Position numbers and translations under genes: made by a program. This document shows positions 9,438 through 18,094 of a DNA stretch of 34,890 bases, in pieces (positions within the stretch are counted from its first letter, which is position 1; each line of letters starts with the position of its first letter). This stretch comes from Bacteroidota bacterium (GTDB lineage Bacteria > Bacteroidota > Bacteroidia > Bacteroidales > FEN-979). The notes under the pieces were generated by a model. That model was given only the letters and a program-made list of their open reading frames with translations, did no database searches and was not told where the DNA came from. The DNA lies in contig JAPLDG010000290.1 of the NCBI GenBank assembly GCA_026391845.1, positions 21,648-56,537 on the forward strand, written 5' to 3'.

Positions 9438-9443
9438 AAATGA
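9384..9443 (+). other. Possible methionine-rich mini-ORF upstream of metH
   Basis: The nine-base repeat is in frame with itself and starts at an ATG overlapping the previous stop (TAATG). It reads as the 19-residue peptide [19 protein letters not shown] and stops 22 bases before metH. Six of 19 codons are Met, as a methionine-sensing leader would have. However, no terminator or antiterminator hairpin follows, and a similar array occurs at 17049 with no methionine gene behind it, so this may only be a by-product of the repeat. Confidence 0.25.
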
Positions 9444-9465
9444 AAGCGCAGAATCCGGTAATACG

Positions 9466-12400
9466 ATGACAACAAATATATATCAGGCGATAAAGTCCCG
9501 CATTTTAGTTCTTGACGGCGCCATGGGAACGATGGTTCAGCGGTATAAGCTGGAGGAAGCAGATTTCCGGGGTGAACGGTTCAAAGAGTTTGCATACAAC
9601 CTGAAGGGGAACAATGACCTGCTGGTACTGACTAAGCCTGGCGTGATCCTTGAAATTCACGAGTCTTATCTTGAAGCGGGGGCCGACATCATTGAAACAG
9701 ATACATTCAATGCCAACCGGATTTCTCTGTCTGACTATCATCTGGAAGATCTGGCATACGAAATTAATTTAGCAGCTGCAACGCTTGCCCGGGAGGCAAC
9801 AGCCAGATTCACCAGGCTCAATCCTGACAAGCCGCGTTGGGTCGCCGGATCAATCGGCCCGACCAGCAAAACTGCCTCCATGTCGCCTGATGTGCAAAAT
9901 CCGGCTTACCGGGCGGTAAGTTTTGACGGGCTCTATGATGCTTATCGTGAACAAGCCCGGGGACTCCTCGATGGCGGAGCAGACATCCTGATGGTTGAAA
10001 CCATTTTTGATACGCTCAATGCAAAAGCTGCGCTGATCGCTGTTTTCGACGAAATTAACGCCAGAACACCGCATCATGCCAAACCCTCCATTCCGGTAAT
10101 TGCCAGTGTCACGATATCCGACAACAGTGGCCGAACCCTTTCCGGACAAACGCTTGAAGCATTTCTCTTTTCCATCATTCATTTCGATCTCTTTGCCATC
10201 GGGTTAAATTGTTCGCTCGGGGCAGCAGAATTGCGCCCTTATATCGAGGAATTATCCGAAAAAGCTCCGTTTCCAATCATCGCATATCCGAATGCAGGAT
10301 TGCCAAACCAATTTGGAGAATACGACCAATCCCCTGCTGAAATGGCAGGATATGTCAGAGATTTTCTTGACAACAAGTTTGTAAACATGGTAGGCGGTTG
10401 CTGCGGAACCACACCCGAACACATCCGTGAATTTGTTGAACTTGCAAAAAACGCCTCCATCCGGCAAATCCCCGGGAGGACCCATGAACTCAGATTGAGT
10501 GGTCTTGAGCCGCTCACCGTATTCAAGGGAAGCAACTTCATCAACATCGGCGAGCGGACCAACGTGAGCGGTTCCCGGAAATTTGCCAGGTTGATCAAAG
10601 AGGACAAATACGAAGAAGCACTCTCTGTAGCTCGTCAGCAGGTTGAAAGCGGCGCCCAGGTGATCGATATCAGCATGGATGAAGCCATGCTGGATGCCGA
10701 AAAGGCCATGGTGAACTTTCTCAACATGGTAGCCTCCGATCCGGATGTAGCGAGGGTTCCGATCATGATCGATTCCTCTAAATTTTCCGTTATCCATGCC
10801 GGGCTAAAATGCATCCAGGGAAAACCGATTGTCAATTCAATCAGCCTGAAAGAAGGTGAAGATGCATTCAGGGAACATGCGACTCTCCTGCGTAAATTCG
10901 GCGCAGCCACCGTCATCATGGCCTTCGATGAACAGGGACAGGCAACAACCCTCGACCGACGGATTGCCATCGCCGCCAGAGCCTATAACATCCTGGTTCA
11001 GGAACTGAATTTTCCGCCGGAGGATATTATTTTTGATCCCAACATCCTCACGGTAGCAACCGGCATCGAAGAGCATAACAACTATGCAGTTGAATTTCTG
11101 AATGCTGTGAGATGGATCAAGGAAAACCTGCCCTATGCAAATGTCAGCGGAGGAATCAGCAATCTTTCGTTTTCGTTCCGGGGCAACGACCTGCTGCGCG
11201 AAGCCATGCACTCAGCATTTCTCTACCACGCCATAAAAGCCGGACTCGACATGGGGATTGTCAATGCTGGAGCTTTGCCCGTGTATGACGAAATTCCAAA
11301 AATGCTGCTGAAACTGGTCGAGGATGTGATCCTGAACCGGCGCAAGGATGGCACTGAACGACTGCTCGCATATGCCGACCAGGTAACCAATTCAGGGAAA
11401 AAGGAGGAAACTGAGGCTGAATGGCGATCACTTCCGGTTGCAGAGCGTCTGAGGTTCTCCCTCATTAAAGGCAATGCTGAATTTATTGATCACGACATCG
11501 ACGAAGCGATGCCCTTATACGATGTAGCGCTGAAAATTATCGAAGGCCCGCTCATGGATGGAATGAATCAGGTAGGCGACCTTTTTGGAAGCGGGAAGAT
11601 GTTCCTTCCACAGGTTGTCAAAAGCGCCCGGGTCATGAAAAAAGCAGTAGCAAGACTTACACCGCGGCTGGAGGCGGAAAAAGCCGGTCAGAAAGGCATT
11701 CCGAGGAACAATGGAAAAATATTGCTTGCAACGGTGAAAGGGGATGTACACGACATTGGAAAAAATATTGTAGGCGTCGTCCTCGCATGCAACAATTATG
11801 AGGTCATCGACCTGGGGGTCATGATCCCTGCCGATAAAATCCTTGCAGCCGCCAGGGAACATAATGTGGATGTGGTAGGGCTAAGCGGCCTGATCACACC
11901 TTCGCTTGAAGAAATGGTGCATGTTGCCAAAGAGATGGAAAGGTTGAAGTTTACCATCCCCCTGCTCATCGGCGGAGCAACAACATCCGACATCCACACC
12001 GCAGTTAAAATTGAACCTCATTATTCGCAGCCTGTCATTCATGTGAAGGATGCATCCAAGGCTGTGGGTGTTGTTTCAAATCTGCTTTCGACTGATGCAA
12101 AGCACGATTTTACCAATATCATCAAAAAGAAATACGAAGGAATTCGCAACACATATGATAAAAAAGCCAGTTATTCCTATGTTTCACTGGCAGAGGCAAG
12201 AAATAACAAATTAAAAATCGATTGGGAAACATCTCAGATTTATCGCCCCCACTTGCTGGGGAACAAAGTGTTTTTTGATTATCCACTGGAAGAAATAGCA
12301 ACACATATTGACTGGACCTTCTTTTTCCATGCCTGGAAAATGAACGGGAAATACCCTGCCATTCTCACTGATCCTGTGAAGGGCGCCGAGGCAACCAAAT

Positions 12401-13109
12401 TGTTTAACGATGCACAGCGGCTTCTCAGGGAGATAACAACCAGGAAAATGCTGATTGCCCGCGGGGTGGTGGGGCTTTATCCCTGCAATTCCGTTGGCGA
12501 CGATATTGACGTTTCCTTAGAAACCAGCAGCTCAAGGACCCTGGCCAGCCGAATCTTTGTCTGGCTGATTATATTGCACAAAAAGAATCGGGTTTCGTTG
12601 ATTATATCGGTGGATTTGCCGTAACAGCCGGATTGGGAGTCGAGGAATGGGTATCCATGTATGAACAAGAGCTTGATGATTACCATGCCATCCTGATCAA
12701 AATCCTCGCCGACAGGCTTGCAGAAGCCTTTGCTGAACTGATGCACGAGCGTGTCCGCAAGGAATTCTGGGGATATGCCAAAGAAGAGCAACTCGACGTA
12801 TTCTCCATGATCCGTGAAGAATATCAGGGCATCCGCCCGGCACCTGGCTATCCTGCCTGTCCGGAACATTCTGAAAAAAAGACGCTGTTCGACCTGCTTG
12901 ATGCCGAAAAAAGCGTGAACATCCAACTCACCGAAAATTATGCCATGTACCCGGGTGCCTCTGTGAGTGGCTTCTATTTTTCACACCCGCTTGCCCAATA
13001 TTTCAACCTTGGAAGGATCAGCAAAGACCAGCTGGCTGACTATGCGAAGCGGAAAAATTTCAGTATCGAAGAGACAGAAAAATTACTGAATACTAATCTG
13101 AATTATTAA
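9466..13109 (+). pseudogene. metH: Cobalamin-dependent methionine synthase, frameshifted
   Basis: MetH transfers a methyl group from 5-methyltetrahydrofolate to homocysteine through cobalamin. All domains can be followed: the homocysteine domain ([11 protein letters not shown]; zinc cysteines in GLNCSLG and [10 protein letters not shown]), the pterin domain ([19 protein letters not shown]), the cobalamin cap, the B12 domain ([12 protein letters not shown], with the axial His) and the AdoMet reactivation domain. The reading frame breaks at about 12514-12516. After SVGDDIDV the first frame runs into non-homologous sequence and stops at 12624. The correct continuation, [20 protein letters not shown], resumes in another frame at 12516 and runs to 13109, including RPAPGYPACPEH. 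About 15 residues normally found between these points are missing, so roughly 43 bases seem deleted, a length that is not a multiple of three. Either the gene is inactivated or the assembly is wrong here. Confidence 0.9.
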
Positions 13110-13111
13110 CA

Positions 13112-14068
13112 ATGAAAGTTATAGACCTGATCAATAAATCTGACAAAACTCTCTTTTCCTTTGAATTGCTCCCTCCGCTCAGGGGGCACAACATCAATAG
13201 CATCTACCGTACAATCGACCCACTGCTTGAATACAAACCCTCTTTTATCAACGTAACCTATCACCAGGAGGAGGTTGTTTATAAAAAGCATGAAAACGGA
13301 CTTCTGGAGAAAAAAACTGTACGGAAACGCCCCGGAACTGTTGCCATTTCCGCAGCAATAAAGTATAAATACCCTGATGTCGAAGTTGTTCCGCATATCA
13401 TCTGTGGTGGTTTTACCAAGGAAGAGACTGAATACGCACTCATTGATTTTCATTACCTGGGTATCGACAACATCCTCGCTTTACGGGGAGATGCACCAAA
13501 AAATCAGCGGACTTTTTCTCCGGAAAAGAACGGCCATGCCTATGCCAGCACCCTGGTAGCCCAAATTACCGATATGAACAAGGGTAAATACCTGGATGAT
13601 GAACTGCAGAACACGTTCAGCACCAATTTCTGTGTCGGTGTCGCCGGTTACCCGGAAAAGCACATAGAATCTCCCAACCTTGCCTACGACATGAAATACC
13701 TGAAAGCCAAGGTTGATGCAGGAGCGGAATATATCATCACCCAGATGTTCTACGATAACCGGAAATATTTTGAATTTGTGGAAGCCTGCCGCAGAGAAGG
13801 AATTACCGTGCCTGTTATCCCGGGACTTAAACCTATATGCACCATAAAAGAAATCAATGTATTGCCTCAGATCTTCAACATCGACATCCCCGATGAACTC
13901 GTTAGAAGAATCATGGCTTGTAAAAACAATGAGGAGGCATTCAAGGTTGGTATTGAATGGGGAATTCAGCAATCGGAAGAGCTGATCCGCTTTGGCGTTC
14001 CGGTAGTTCACTATTTTTCAGTCGGGATTTCTGAGAACATCCGTCAGATAGCCAAAGCGGTATTTTAA
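13112..14068 (+). CDS. metF: Methylenetetrahydrofolate reductase
   Basis: A 318-residue FAD enzyme of the cytosol that reduces 5,10-methylenetetrahydrofolate to 5-methyltetrahydrofolate, the methyl donor for MetH. Family signatures are the N-terminal FSFELLPP, VVPHIICGGF, NILALRGDAP, GVAGYPEKH and ITQMFYDN. It has bacterial length, without the eukaryotic regulatory domain. The ATG lies two bases after the metH stop, so both are in one transcript. An intact metF behind a broken metH is a reason to check the metH frameshift. Confidence 0.97.
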   Translation: MKVIDLINKSDKTLFSFELLPPLRGHNINSIYRTIDPLLEYKPSFINVTYHQEEVVYKKHENGLLEKKTVRKRPGTVAISAAIKYKYPDVEVVPHIICGGFTKEETEYALIDFHYLGIDNILALRGDAPKNQRTFSPEKNGHAYASTLVAQITDMNKGKYLDDELQNTFSTNFCVGVAGYPEKHIESPNLAYDMKYLKAKVDAGAEYIITQMFYDNRKYFEFVEACRREGITVPVIPGLKPICTIKEINVLPQIFNIDIPDELVRRIMACKNNEEAFKVGIEWGIQQSEELIRFGVPVVHYFSVGISENIRQIAKAVF

Positions 14069-14077
14069 TCCTTGATT

Positions 14078-14806
14078 ATGAACATCTATCCACCGCTGCT
14101 AAAAGATACTCTGGCAGGCAAAAAAAAATTTGCCGTACTCATCGATCCTGATAAATATACGATAGAATCTCTATCCAGGGTTGTAAAACTGTCGGTTGAA
14201 GCAGGGATTGATTACTTCTTCCTGGGGGGAAGTTTACTGATCCGCGACAACCAATCGCAATTAATCACCTGCATCAGGGAAAATTCCACAATACCCATTT
14301 TATTGTTTCCGGGCAACAACATGCAATTGAACAACCAGGCAGACGGCATTCTCCTGTTATCGTTAATTTCAGGCAGAAATCCCGACATGCTCATCGGAAG
14401 ACATGTGATCTCTGCTCCATATCTGAAAGCAAGTCACCTGGAAGTTCTTTCAACCGGTTATATGCTGATCGAAAGCGGGAGTACAACCACTGTAAACTAT
14501 ATGAGCAACACGACCCCCATCCCATCGCACAAAAACGATATTGCCGTTTGTACTGCCATGGCCGGGGAAATGCTCGGCATGAAACTGATTTACATGGATG
14601 CCGGCAGCGGTGCAAAAAATCCGGTGCCAATGGCCATGATCCATGAAGTGAAAGCAGCCATTGCACTGCCGCTGATCATCGGCGGGGGAATTACCAACGC
14701 CGAGATGGCAAAAGCTGCTTTTTCTGCCGGCGCCGATGTGGTCGTTGTTGGCAATGCCATTGAAACTAACCCGGATTTGATTACCAGCATCGCAGGTGTC
14801 AGATAA
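14078..14806 (+). CDS. Geranylgeranylglyceryl phosphate synthase-like (GGGPS/PcrB family)
   Basis: A 242-residue TIM-barrel prenyltransferase. The family couples sn-glycerol-1-phosphate to a polyprenyl diphosphate to form an ether lipid precursor. Visible signatures are the start KKKFAVLIDPDK (phosphate and Mg region), DYFFLGGSLL, FPGNNMQLN, YMLIESGSTTTVNYMSN, IYMDAGSGA and the C-terminal phosphate loop LIIGGGITNAEMA with GADVVVVGNAIE. Bacteroidota carry such genes and some homologues are reported to have GGGPS activity. What the product is used for in these bacteria is unclear. The ATG at 14078 is preferred over a TTG at 14072. It follows metF by nine bases and is probably in the same operon. 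Confidence 0.9.
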   Translation: MNIYPPLLKDTLAGKKKFAVLIDPDKYTIESLSRVVKLSVEAGIDYFFLGGSLLIRDNQSQLITCIRENSTIPILLFPGNNMQLNNQADGILLLSLISGRNPDMLIGRHVISAPYLKASHLEVLSTGYMLIESGSTTTVNYMSNTTPIPSHKNDIAVCTAMAGEMLGMKLIYMDAGSGAKNPVPMAMIHEVKAAIALPLIIGGGITNAEMAKAAFSAGADVVVVGNAIETNPDLITSIAGVR

Positions 14807-14815
14807 TTGAATAAG

Positions 14816-14843
14816 CGTGACACGTGACAAGTGACGCGTGACA
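14816..14843. repeat. Tandem microrepeat, 4 x 7 nt (CGTGACA)
   Basis: Four copies of a seven-base unit: CGTGACA, CGTGACA, AGTGACG, CGTGACA. They start ten bases after the GGGPS-like stop and are followed five bases later by an unrelated seven-base array. Confidence 0.9.
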
Positions 14844-14848
14844 AAGCT

Positions 14849-14876
14849 GTAATTCGTAATTCGTAATTCGTAATTT
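14849..14876. repeat. Tandem microrepeat, 4 x 7 nt (GTAATTC)
   Basis: Four copies of a second seven-base unit: GTAATTC three times, then GTAATTT. The array ends seven bases before the ATG of the DPP-IV-like peptidase, so it occupies the ribosome-binding region of that gene. Confidence 0.9.
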
Positions 14877-14883
14877 CTTTTCC

Positions 14884-17043
14884 ATGTCCAGATTATCGAA
14901 TCTCCTCCTGGTCACCATTCTCCTTCCTTTCACAACATTTGCCCAATCAAGGTTGCTTACCGTGGAGGATGCCAGTTATATGAACCCAAAACTTAATGCG
15001 GCAACTCTGAGCCAACTCCGGTGGAGGACCGGAACCAATCAATTTGTATATGTGGCAAAAAACTGCCTCATTATCGGATCCAATGCCAACACCAGCCGGG
15101 ACACCCTCCTGCGTCTGACTGAAATCAACCTTCATCTGAAGAAAGATAAGCAGGATACCCTGAAACGGTTTCCTGCCATTACCTTTCTTTCACCGGTTCA
15201 ATATTATTTTACAAACGGAAATAAACTTTTCTCTGGTGACCTGACGAAGAACACGGTTACAGAAGAGAATTCATGGAACGAAAAGGGTGAAAACACGGAC
15301 ATAGAAAAGGCTGGAAAACTTGTTGCCTTCACTGTCAGCAACAACCTGTATATCTCTAAAAACGGGAAAGAGACAGCTATTACCAATGACTCCAACCGCG
15401 GCATTGTTTATGGCTCAGCCAGGGTACATCGCAACGAATTCGGCATAGAAAAAGGGACCTTCTGGTCACCGGATGGCCTGAACCTGGCATTCTACCGCAT
15501 GGACGAAAGCATGGTTGCCGATTATCCCCTGGTCGATATCACTCCACGGATTGCAACAGTCAATCCAACGAAATACCCGATGGCTGGCATGGTCAGCCAT
15601 CAGGTTACGGTGGGTGTTTATTCGATCAGCAGCGGAAAAATCACTTACCTTCAAACAGAATCACCCGCTGGCACGGATTCAGGATTACGCATAGAATACC
15701 TGACCAACATCACCTGGAGCCCTGATGGAAATCACATATACATAGCCACGCTGAACCGCGACCAGAACTTTATGCAGTTGAACAAATACAATGCAATCAC
15801 CGGCAAGTTCATCAAAACGCTGTTCGAAGAAAAAAATGACACCTATGTTGAGCCCATGCAAGGGCCGGAATTTCTGACAGGTAATCCCGGAAAATTCATC
15901 TGGGAAAGTCGTCGCGACGGATATAACCACCTGTATTTATATAATACTGAAGGATTGTTGATCAAACAGTTAACCCAAGGTCCGTGGGAGGTCACTGAGT
16001 TTTTGAAAACCGACCAGTCGGGAGCAACCGCGTATTTCAACTGCAATAAAGACAATCCGCTCGATCGTCAATTGTACTCCCTTGATCTGAAAAACGGCGA
16101 CCTCTCTCCGATCACGAGAATTCCGGGAATGCATACCACACAAATTTCTGTAGATGGAAAGTTCATCCTCGACAGCTATACCAGCGCTTCGGTTGCCCGG
16201 CAGGTTGAGCTGCTGGATTCAAAAGGAAACTGGTTGCAGACATTGCTTGCAAACGATAATCCCCTGAAAGATATTCAACTTGGCGAGACTTCCGTTTTCT
16301 TACTTAAGAATGAAGACAGCACCGATTTGTACTGCCGTTTGATCAAACCAGCCGGCTTTGACCCGGAAAAAAAATATCCGGTTATCGTTTATGTTTACGG
16401 AGGCCCGCACTCCCAGCTGATTTCCAACTCATGGCTTAGCGGTGCCGGGTTGTTTCTCAACTATCTGGCCGACAAGGGCTATATTGTTTTCACCATGGAT
16501 AATCGGGGAACATCATACCGGGGGCGCAGCTTCGAACAGGCCATTTTCCGCAACCTGGGAATGAAGGAGGTAAGCGACCAGATGATCGGCGTGAATTACC
16601 TCAAATCCCTGCCATTTGTCGATTCGGCGCGTATCGGTATCAATGGGTGGAGCTATGGCGGTTTTTTGACGGTTTCAATGTTTCTTAAACACCCCAATAC
16701 TTTTAAAGTCGCAGTTTGCGGAGGCCCGGTAATTGACTGGAAATATTATGAAGTGATGTATGGTGAACGATACATGGATACCCCTGAAACCAATCCTGAA
16801 GGTTATAAAAATGCCTGTTTACTCAATTATGTAAAAGACCTGAAAGGCAAACTGCTGATCATTCACGATGATCAGGATGGCACTGTTGTTCCCCAAAACT
16901 CACTAACCTTCCTGAAAAAGTGTGTGGATTCAGGCAAACAGGTTGACTTTTTCTTTTATCCCGGCCATGAACACAATGTTCGCGGGAAAGATCGGGTACA
17001 TCTGAACCAGAAGATGGTGCAATATTTTGAGGATTACCTGTAG
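14884..17043 (+). CDS. DPP-IV-type S9 serine peptidase, periplasmic
   Basis: A 719-residue prolyl dipeptidyl-peptidase-like protein. It has a signal peptide (MSRLSNLLLVTILLPFTTFA-QS), then a DPPIV N-terminal beta-propeller at about residues 90-440 (FWSPDGLNLAFYRMDES, ITWSPDGNHIYIATLNRDQN, WESRRDGYNHLYLY). An alpha/beta-hydrolase domain makes up the remainder. The catalytic triad is visible as Ser590 in GWSYGG, Asp665 in HDDQDGTVVP and His697 in GHEHNV. The family releases Xaa-Pro or Xaa-Ala dipeptides from peptide N-termini, and Bacteroidota use such enzymes in peptide feeding. No partner gene is nearby. Full length and apparently intact. Confidence 0.95.
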   Translation: MSRLSNLLLVTILLPFTTFAQSRLLTVEDASYMNPKLNAATLSQLRWRTGTNQFVYVAKNCLIIGSNANTSRDTLLRLTEINLHLKKDKQDTLKRFPAITFLSPVQYYFTNGNKLFSGDLTKNTVTEENSWNEKGENTDIEKAGKLVAFTVSNNLYISKNGKETAITNDSNRGIVYGSARVHRNEFGIEKGTFWSPDGLNLAFYRMDESMVADYPLVDITPRIATVNPTKYPMAGMVSHQVTVGVYSISSGKITYLQTESPAGTDSGLRIEYLTNITWSPDGNHIYIATLNRDQNFMQLNKYNAITGKFIKTLFEEKNDTYVEPMQGPEFLTGNPGKFIWESRRDGYNHLYLYNTEGLLIKQLTQGPWEVTEFLKTDQSGATAYFNCNKDNPLDRQLYSLDLKNGDLSPITRIPGMHTTQISVDGKFILDSYTSASVARQVELLDSKGNWLQTLLANDNPLKDIQLGETSVFLLKNEDSTDLYCRLIKPAGFDPEKKYPVIVYVYGGPHSQLISNSWLSGAGLFLNYLADKGYIVFTMDNRGTSYRGRSFEQAIFRNLGMKEVSDQMIGVNYLKSLPFVDSARIGINGWSYGGFLTVSMFLKHPNTFKVAVCGGPVIDWKYYEVMYGERYMDTPETNPEGYKNACLLNYVKDLKGKLLIIHDDQDGTVVPQNSLTFLKKCVDSGKQVDFFFYPGHEHNVRGKDRVHLNQKMVQYFEDYL

Positions 17044-17048
17044 GTTCA

Positions 17049-17084
17049 ATGCAAACAATGCAAGCAATGCAGGCAATGAAGTCC
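17049..17084. repeat. Tandem microrepeat, 9-nt unit (ATGCAAGCA)
   Basis: Units ATGCAAACA, ATGCAAGCA, ATGCAGGCA and a diverged ATGAAGTCC begin six bases after the peptidase stop. The unit is close to that of the array before metH. The flank and first unit, GGTTCAATGCAAACAA at 17043-17058, recur with one mismatch at 26909-26924, after the redox operon. Confidence 0.85.
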
Positions 17085-17162
17085 AAAAAGGCATTGTTGA
17101 TTGGAGAAATTCCGGCTAGCTCACAACGTATCTTATTGTTTTTGAGCACTTAACGTGTTTAT

Positions 17163-17195
17163 CGACAAAATTCCTGTGTTTGTCGGGTTTAAACC
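17163..17195. promoter_or_regulatory. Hairpin plus palindrome in the 324-base gap 17044-17367
   Basis: CGACAAA (17163-17169) pairs with TTTGTCG (17179-17185) across a nine-base loop, and is followed directly by the perfect palindrome GGTTTAAACC (17186-17195). This lies 40-75 bases upstream of the -7 box at 17238. No T-run follows, so it is not an obvious terminator. An operator is possible. Apart from this, the microrepeat and the promoter, nothing else was recognised in the gap. Confidence 0.35.
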
Positions 17196-17218
17196 GCTGC
17201 TTATCGACTTTCCTTTTA

Positions 17219-17245
17219 TTGAATCTAAATAAAATAGTAATTTTG
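17219..17245 (+). promoter_or_regulatory. Candidate promoter of the small repeat protein
   Basis: TAATTTTG at 17238-17245 matches TAnnTTTG. A TTG at 17219-17221 lies 16 bases upstream, slightly short of the usual spacing. The leader to the ATG at 17368 would be about 115 bases, long for this window and AT-rich. Confidence 0.45.
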
Positions 17246-17367
17246 CGACTCAATTTACTAATTATCAACCACTTATTATTCAAATATTACCAAACCAGCT
17301 ACTTGTAACATTGAAATTGATGCTGCGTCTCATGACCACAAAAACAAACAATTAAAAAATTATTGCA

Positions 17368-17706
17368 ATGAAAAACACTAAATTGACAACAATAAAAACC
17401 CTTTATATTCTTACTGCTTTTCTCGGGTTACAATTCAATACAATTTTTGCAGCTGCCAATCATATCGAAACACCGGCAGGATCGAATGAAACTACAATCA
17501 ACATCAGCTTGATAAGCCCTGTAGCACCGATAGTTGCAGATTTCAGCGATGGAGCTCCGGTGACCGAAATCAGCCTGATCAACCTGGCTCCAGCCACACC
17601 GAAAGAAGCCGATTTTGAAGATCAGCCAGTCGTAATCAATGCACCATCAATTTTGGATTTAGCTCCGGTTGCACCGGTAAAAGCCGACTTCGAAGATCAG
17701 GTTTAA
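17368..17706 (+). CDS. Small secreted protein with three LAP-x2-P-x2-ADFED repeats
   Basis: A 112-residue protein with a signal peptide (MKNTKLTTIKTLYILTAFLG..., cleavage near residue 29). The mature part consists of three imperfect repeats spaced 24-25 residues apart: LISPVAPIVADFSD, LINLAPATPKEADFED and ILDLAPVAPVKADFED. The protein ends two residues after the last repeat. The core is a hydrophobic Ile/Leu patch, Pro-x2-Pro, then an acidic ADFED. I do not recognise a characterised domain. Acidic, proline-spaced repeats suggest an extended envelope or surface peptide, or a substrate for processing. Its stop codon overlaps the stop of the convergent SRPBCC gene. Confidence 0.75.
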   Translation: MKNTKLTTIKTLYILTAFLGLQFNTIFAAANHIETPAGSNETTINISLISPVAPIVADFSDGAPVTEISLINLAPATPKEADFEDQPVVINAPSILDLAPVAPVKADFEDQV

Positions 17707-18086
17707 CCCTCCTTGTAAAATTCCCGAAGGGAACCAAAATAGCTGTTGTTCCATCCGTCGGCCATGTCATCATAATCTTCATCGGGAATATTGGTGTGCA
17801 ATAATTCCACAGAGGTTCCCATACCTTTGGGATGCAGCAGGATCGTGACAATTGAATCCTCGGGCTGATCGCCAAAATACCATTGCTGAACCAATTTCTT
17901 TCCGGGTTCAAATTCGATGTTGATCCCGGAGATGCTCCCATCCCATAAGGAAAATTCAGAACCGGGTACGGTTGACATTTCTGCGGGTTCGCCAGTCCAG
18001 AGCTGGAGTGTAACCGGGTTTGTGAGGGCGGTATATACATCCTCCGGCGGTGCGGGGATGGTATAGTATTTTCTAAAGTCTTTCAT
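17703..18086 (-). CDS. SRPBCC/AHSA1-domain protein
   Basis: A protein of about 127 residues with the START/Bet v1-like fold seen in activator-of-Hsp90 homologues: MKDFRKYYTIPAPPEDVYTALTNP, LQLWTGEPAEMSTVPGSEFS, then SISGINIEFEPGKKLVQQW and a C-terminal helix (MADGWNNSYFGSLREFY). Such single-domain proteins bind small hydrophobic ligands, and their cellular role is usually unknown. In-frame ATGs also occur at 18107 and 18092. The one at 18086 is preferred because the promoter elements at 18095-18123 would place the transcript start just before it, giving an almost leaderless mRNA. The gene is divergent from the redox operon that starts at 18195. Confidence 0.85.
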   Translation of the reverse strand: MKDFRKYYTIPAPPEDVYTALTNPVTLQLWTGEPAEMSTVPGSEFSLWDGSISGINIEFEPGKKLVQQWYFGDQPEDSIVTILLHPKGMGTSVELLHTNIPDEDYDDMADGWNNSYFGSLREFYKEG

Positions 18087-18094
18087 CTTCATGG

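Noticed and set aside
9444-9465. Cobalamin or SAM riboswitch before metH
   Set aside because: The whole gap from the previous stop is about 80 bases, mostly repeat, and shows no B12-box or SAM-aptamer-like structure.
10252-10797. Minus-strand open frame of 181 codons within metH
   Set aside because: It is antisense to a strongly conserved coding region and has no recognisable domain or start context.
12633-13109. Separate 158-residue protein after metH
   Set aside because: Its sequence is the C-terminal part of the MetH reactivation domain and homology continues upstream to 12516 in the same frame, so it is the downstream piece of a broken gene. Its only early start is a TTG inside conserved sequence.
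13481-14011. Minus-strand open frame of 176 codons within metF
   Set aside because: It is the complement of a conserved MetF sequence; a by-product of codon bias.
17049-17156. Met/Gln-rich 35-residue ORF after the peptidase gene
   Set aside because: It arises from the nine-base repeat and its second half has no protein-like character.
17636-18040. Second minus-strand frame of 134 codons overlapping the SRPBCC gene
   Set aside because: The other frame encodes a recognisable AHSA1-type domain and has the promoter; this one has no domain.
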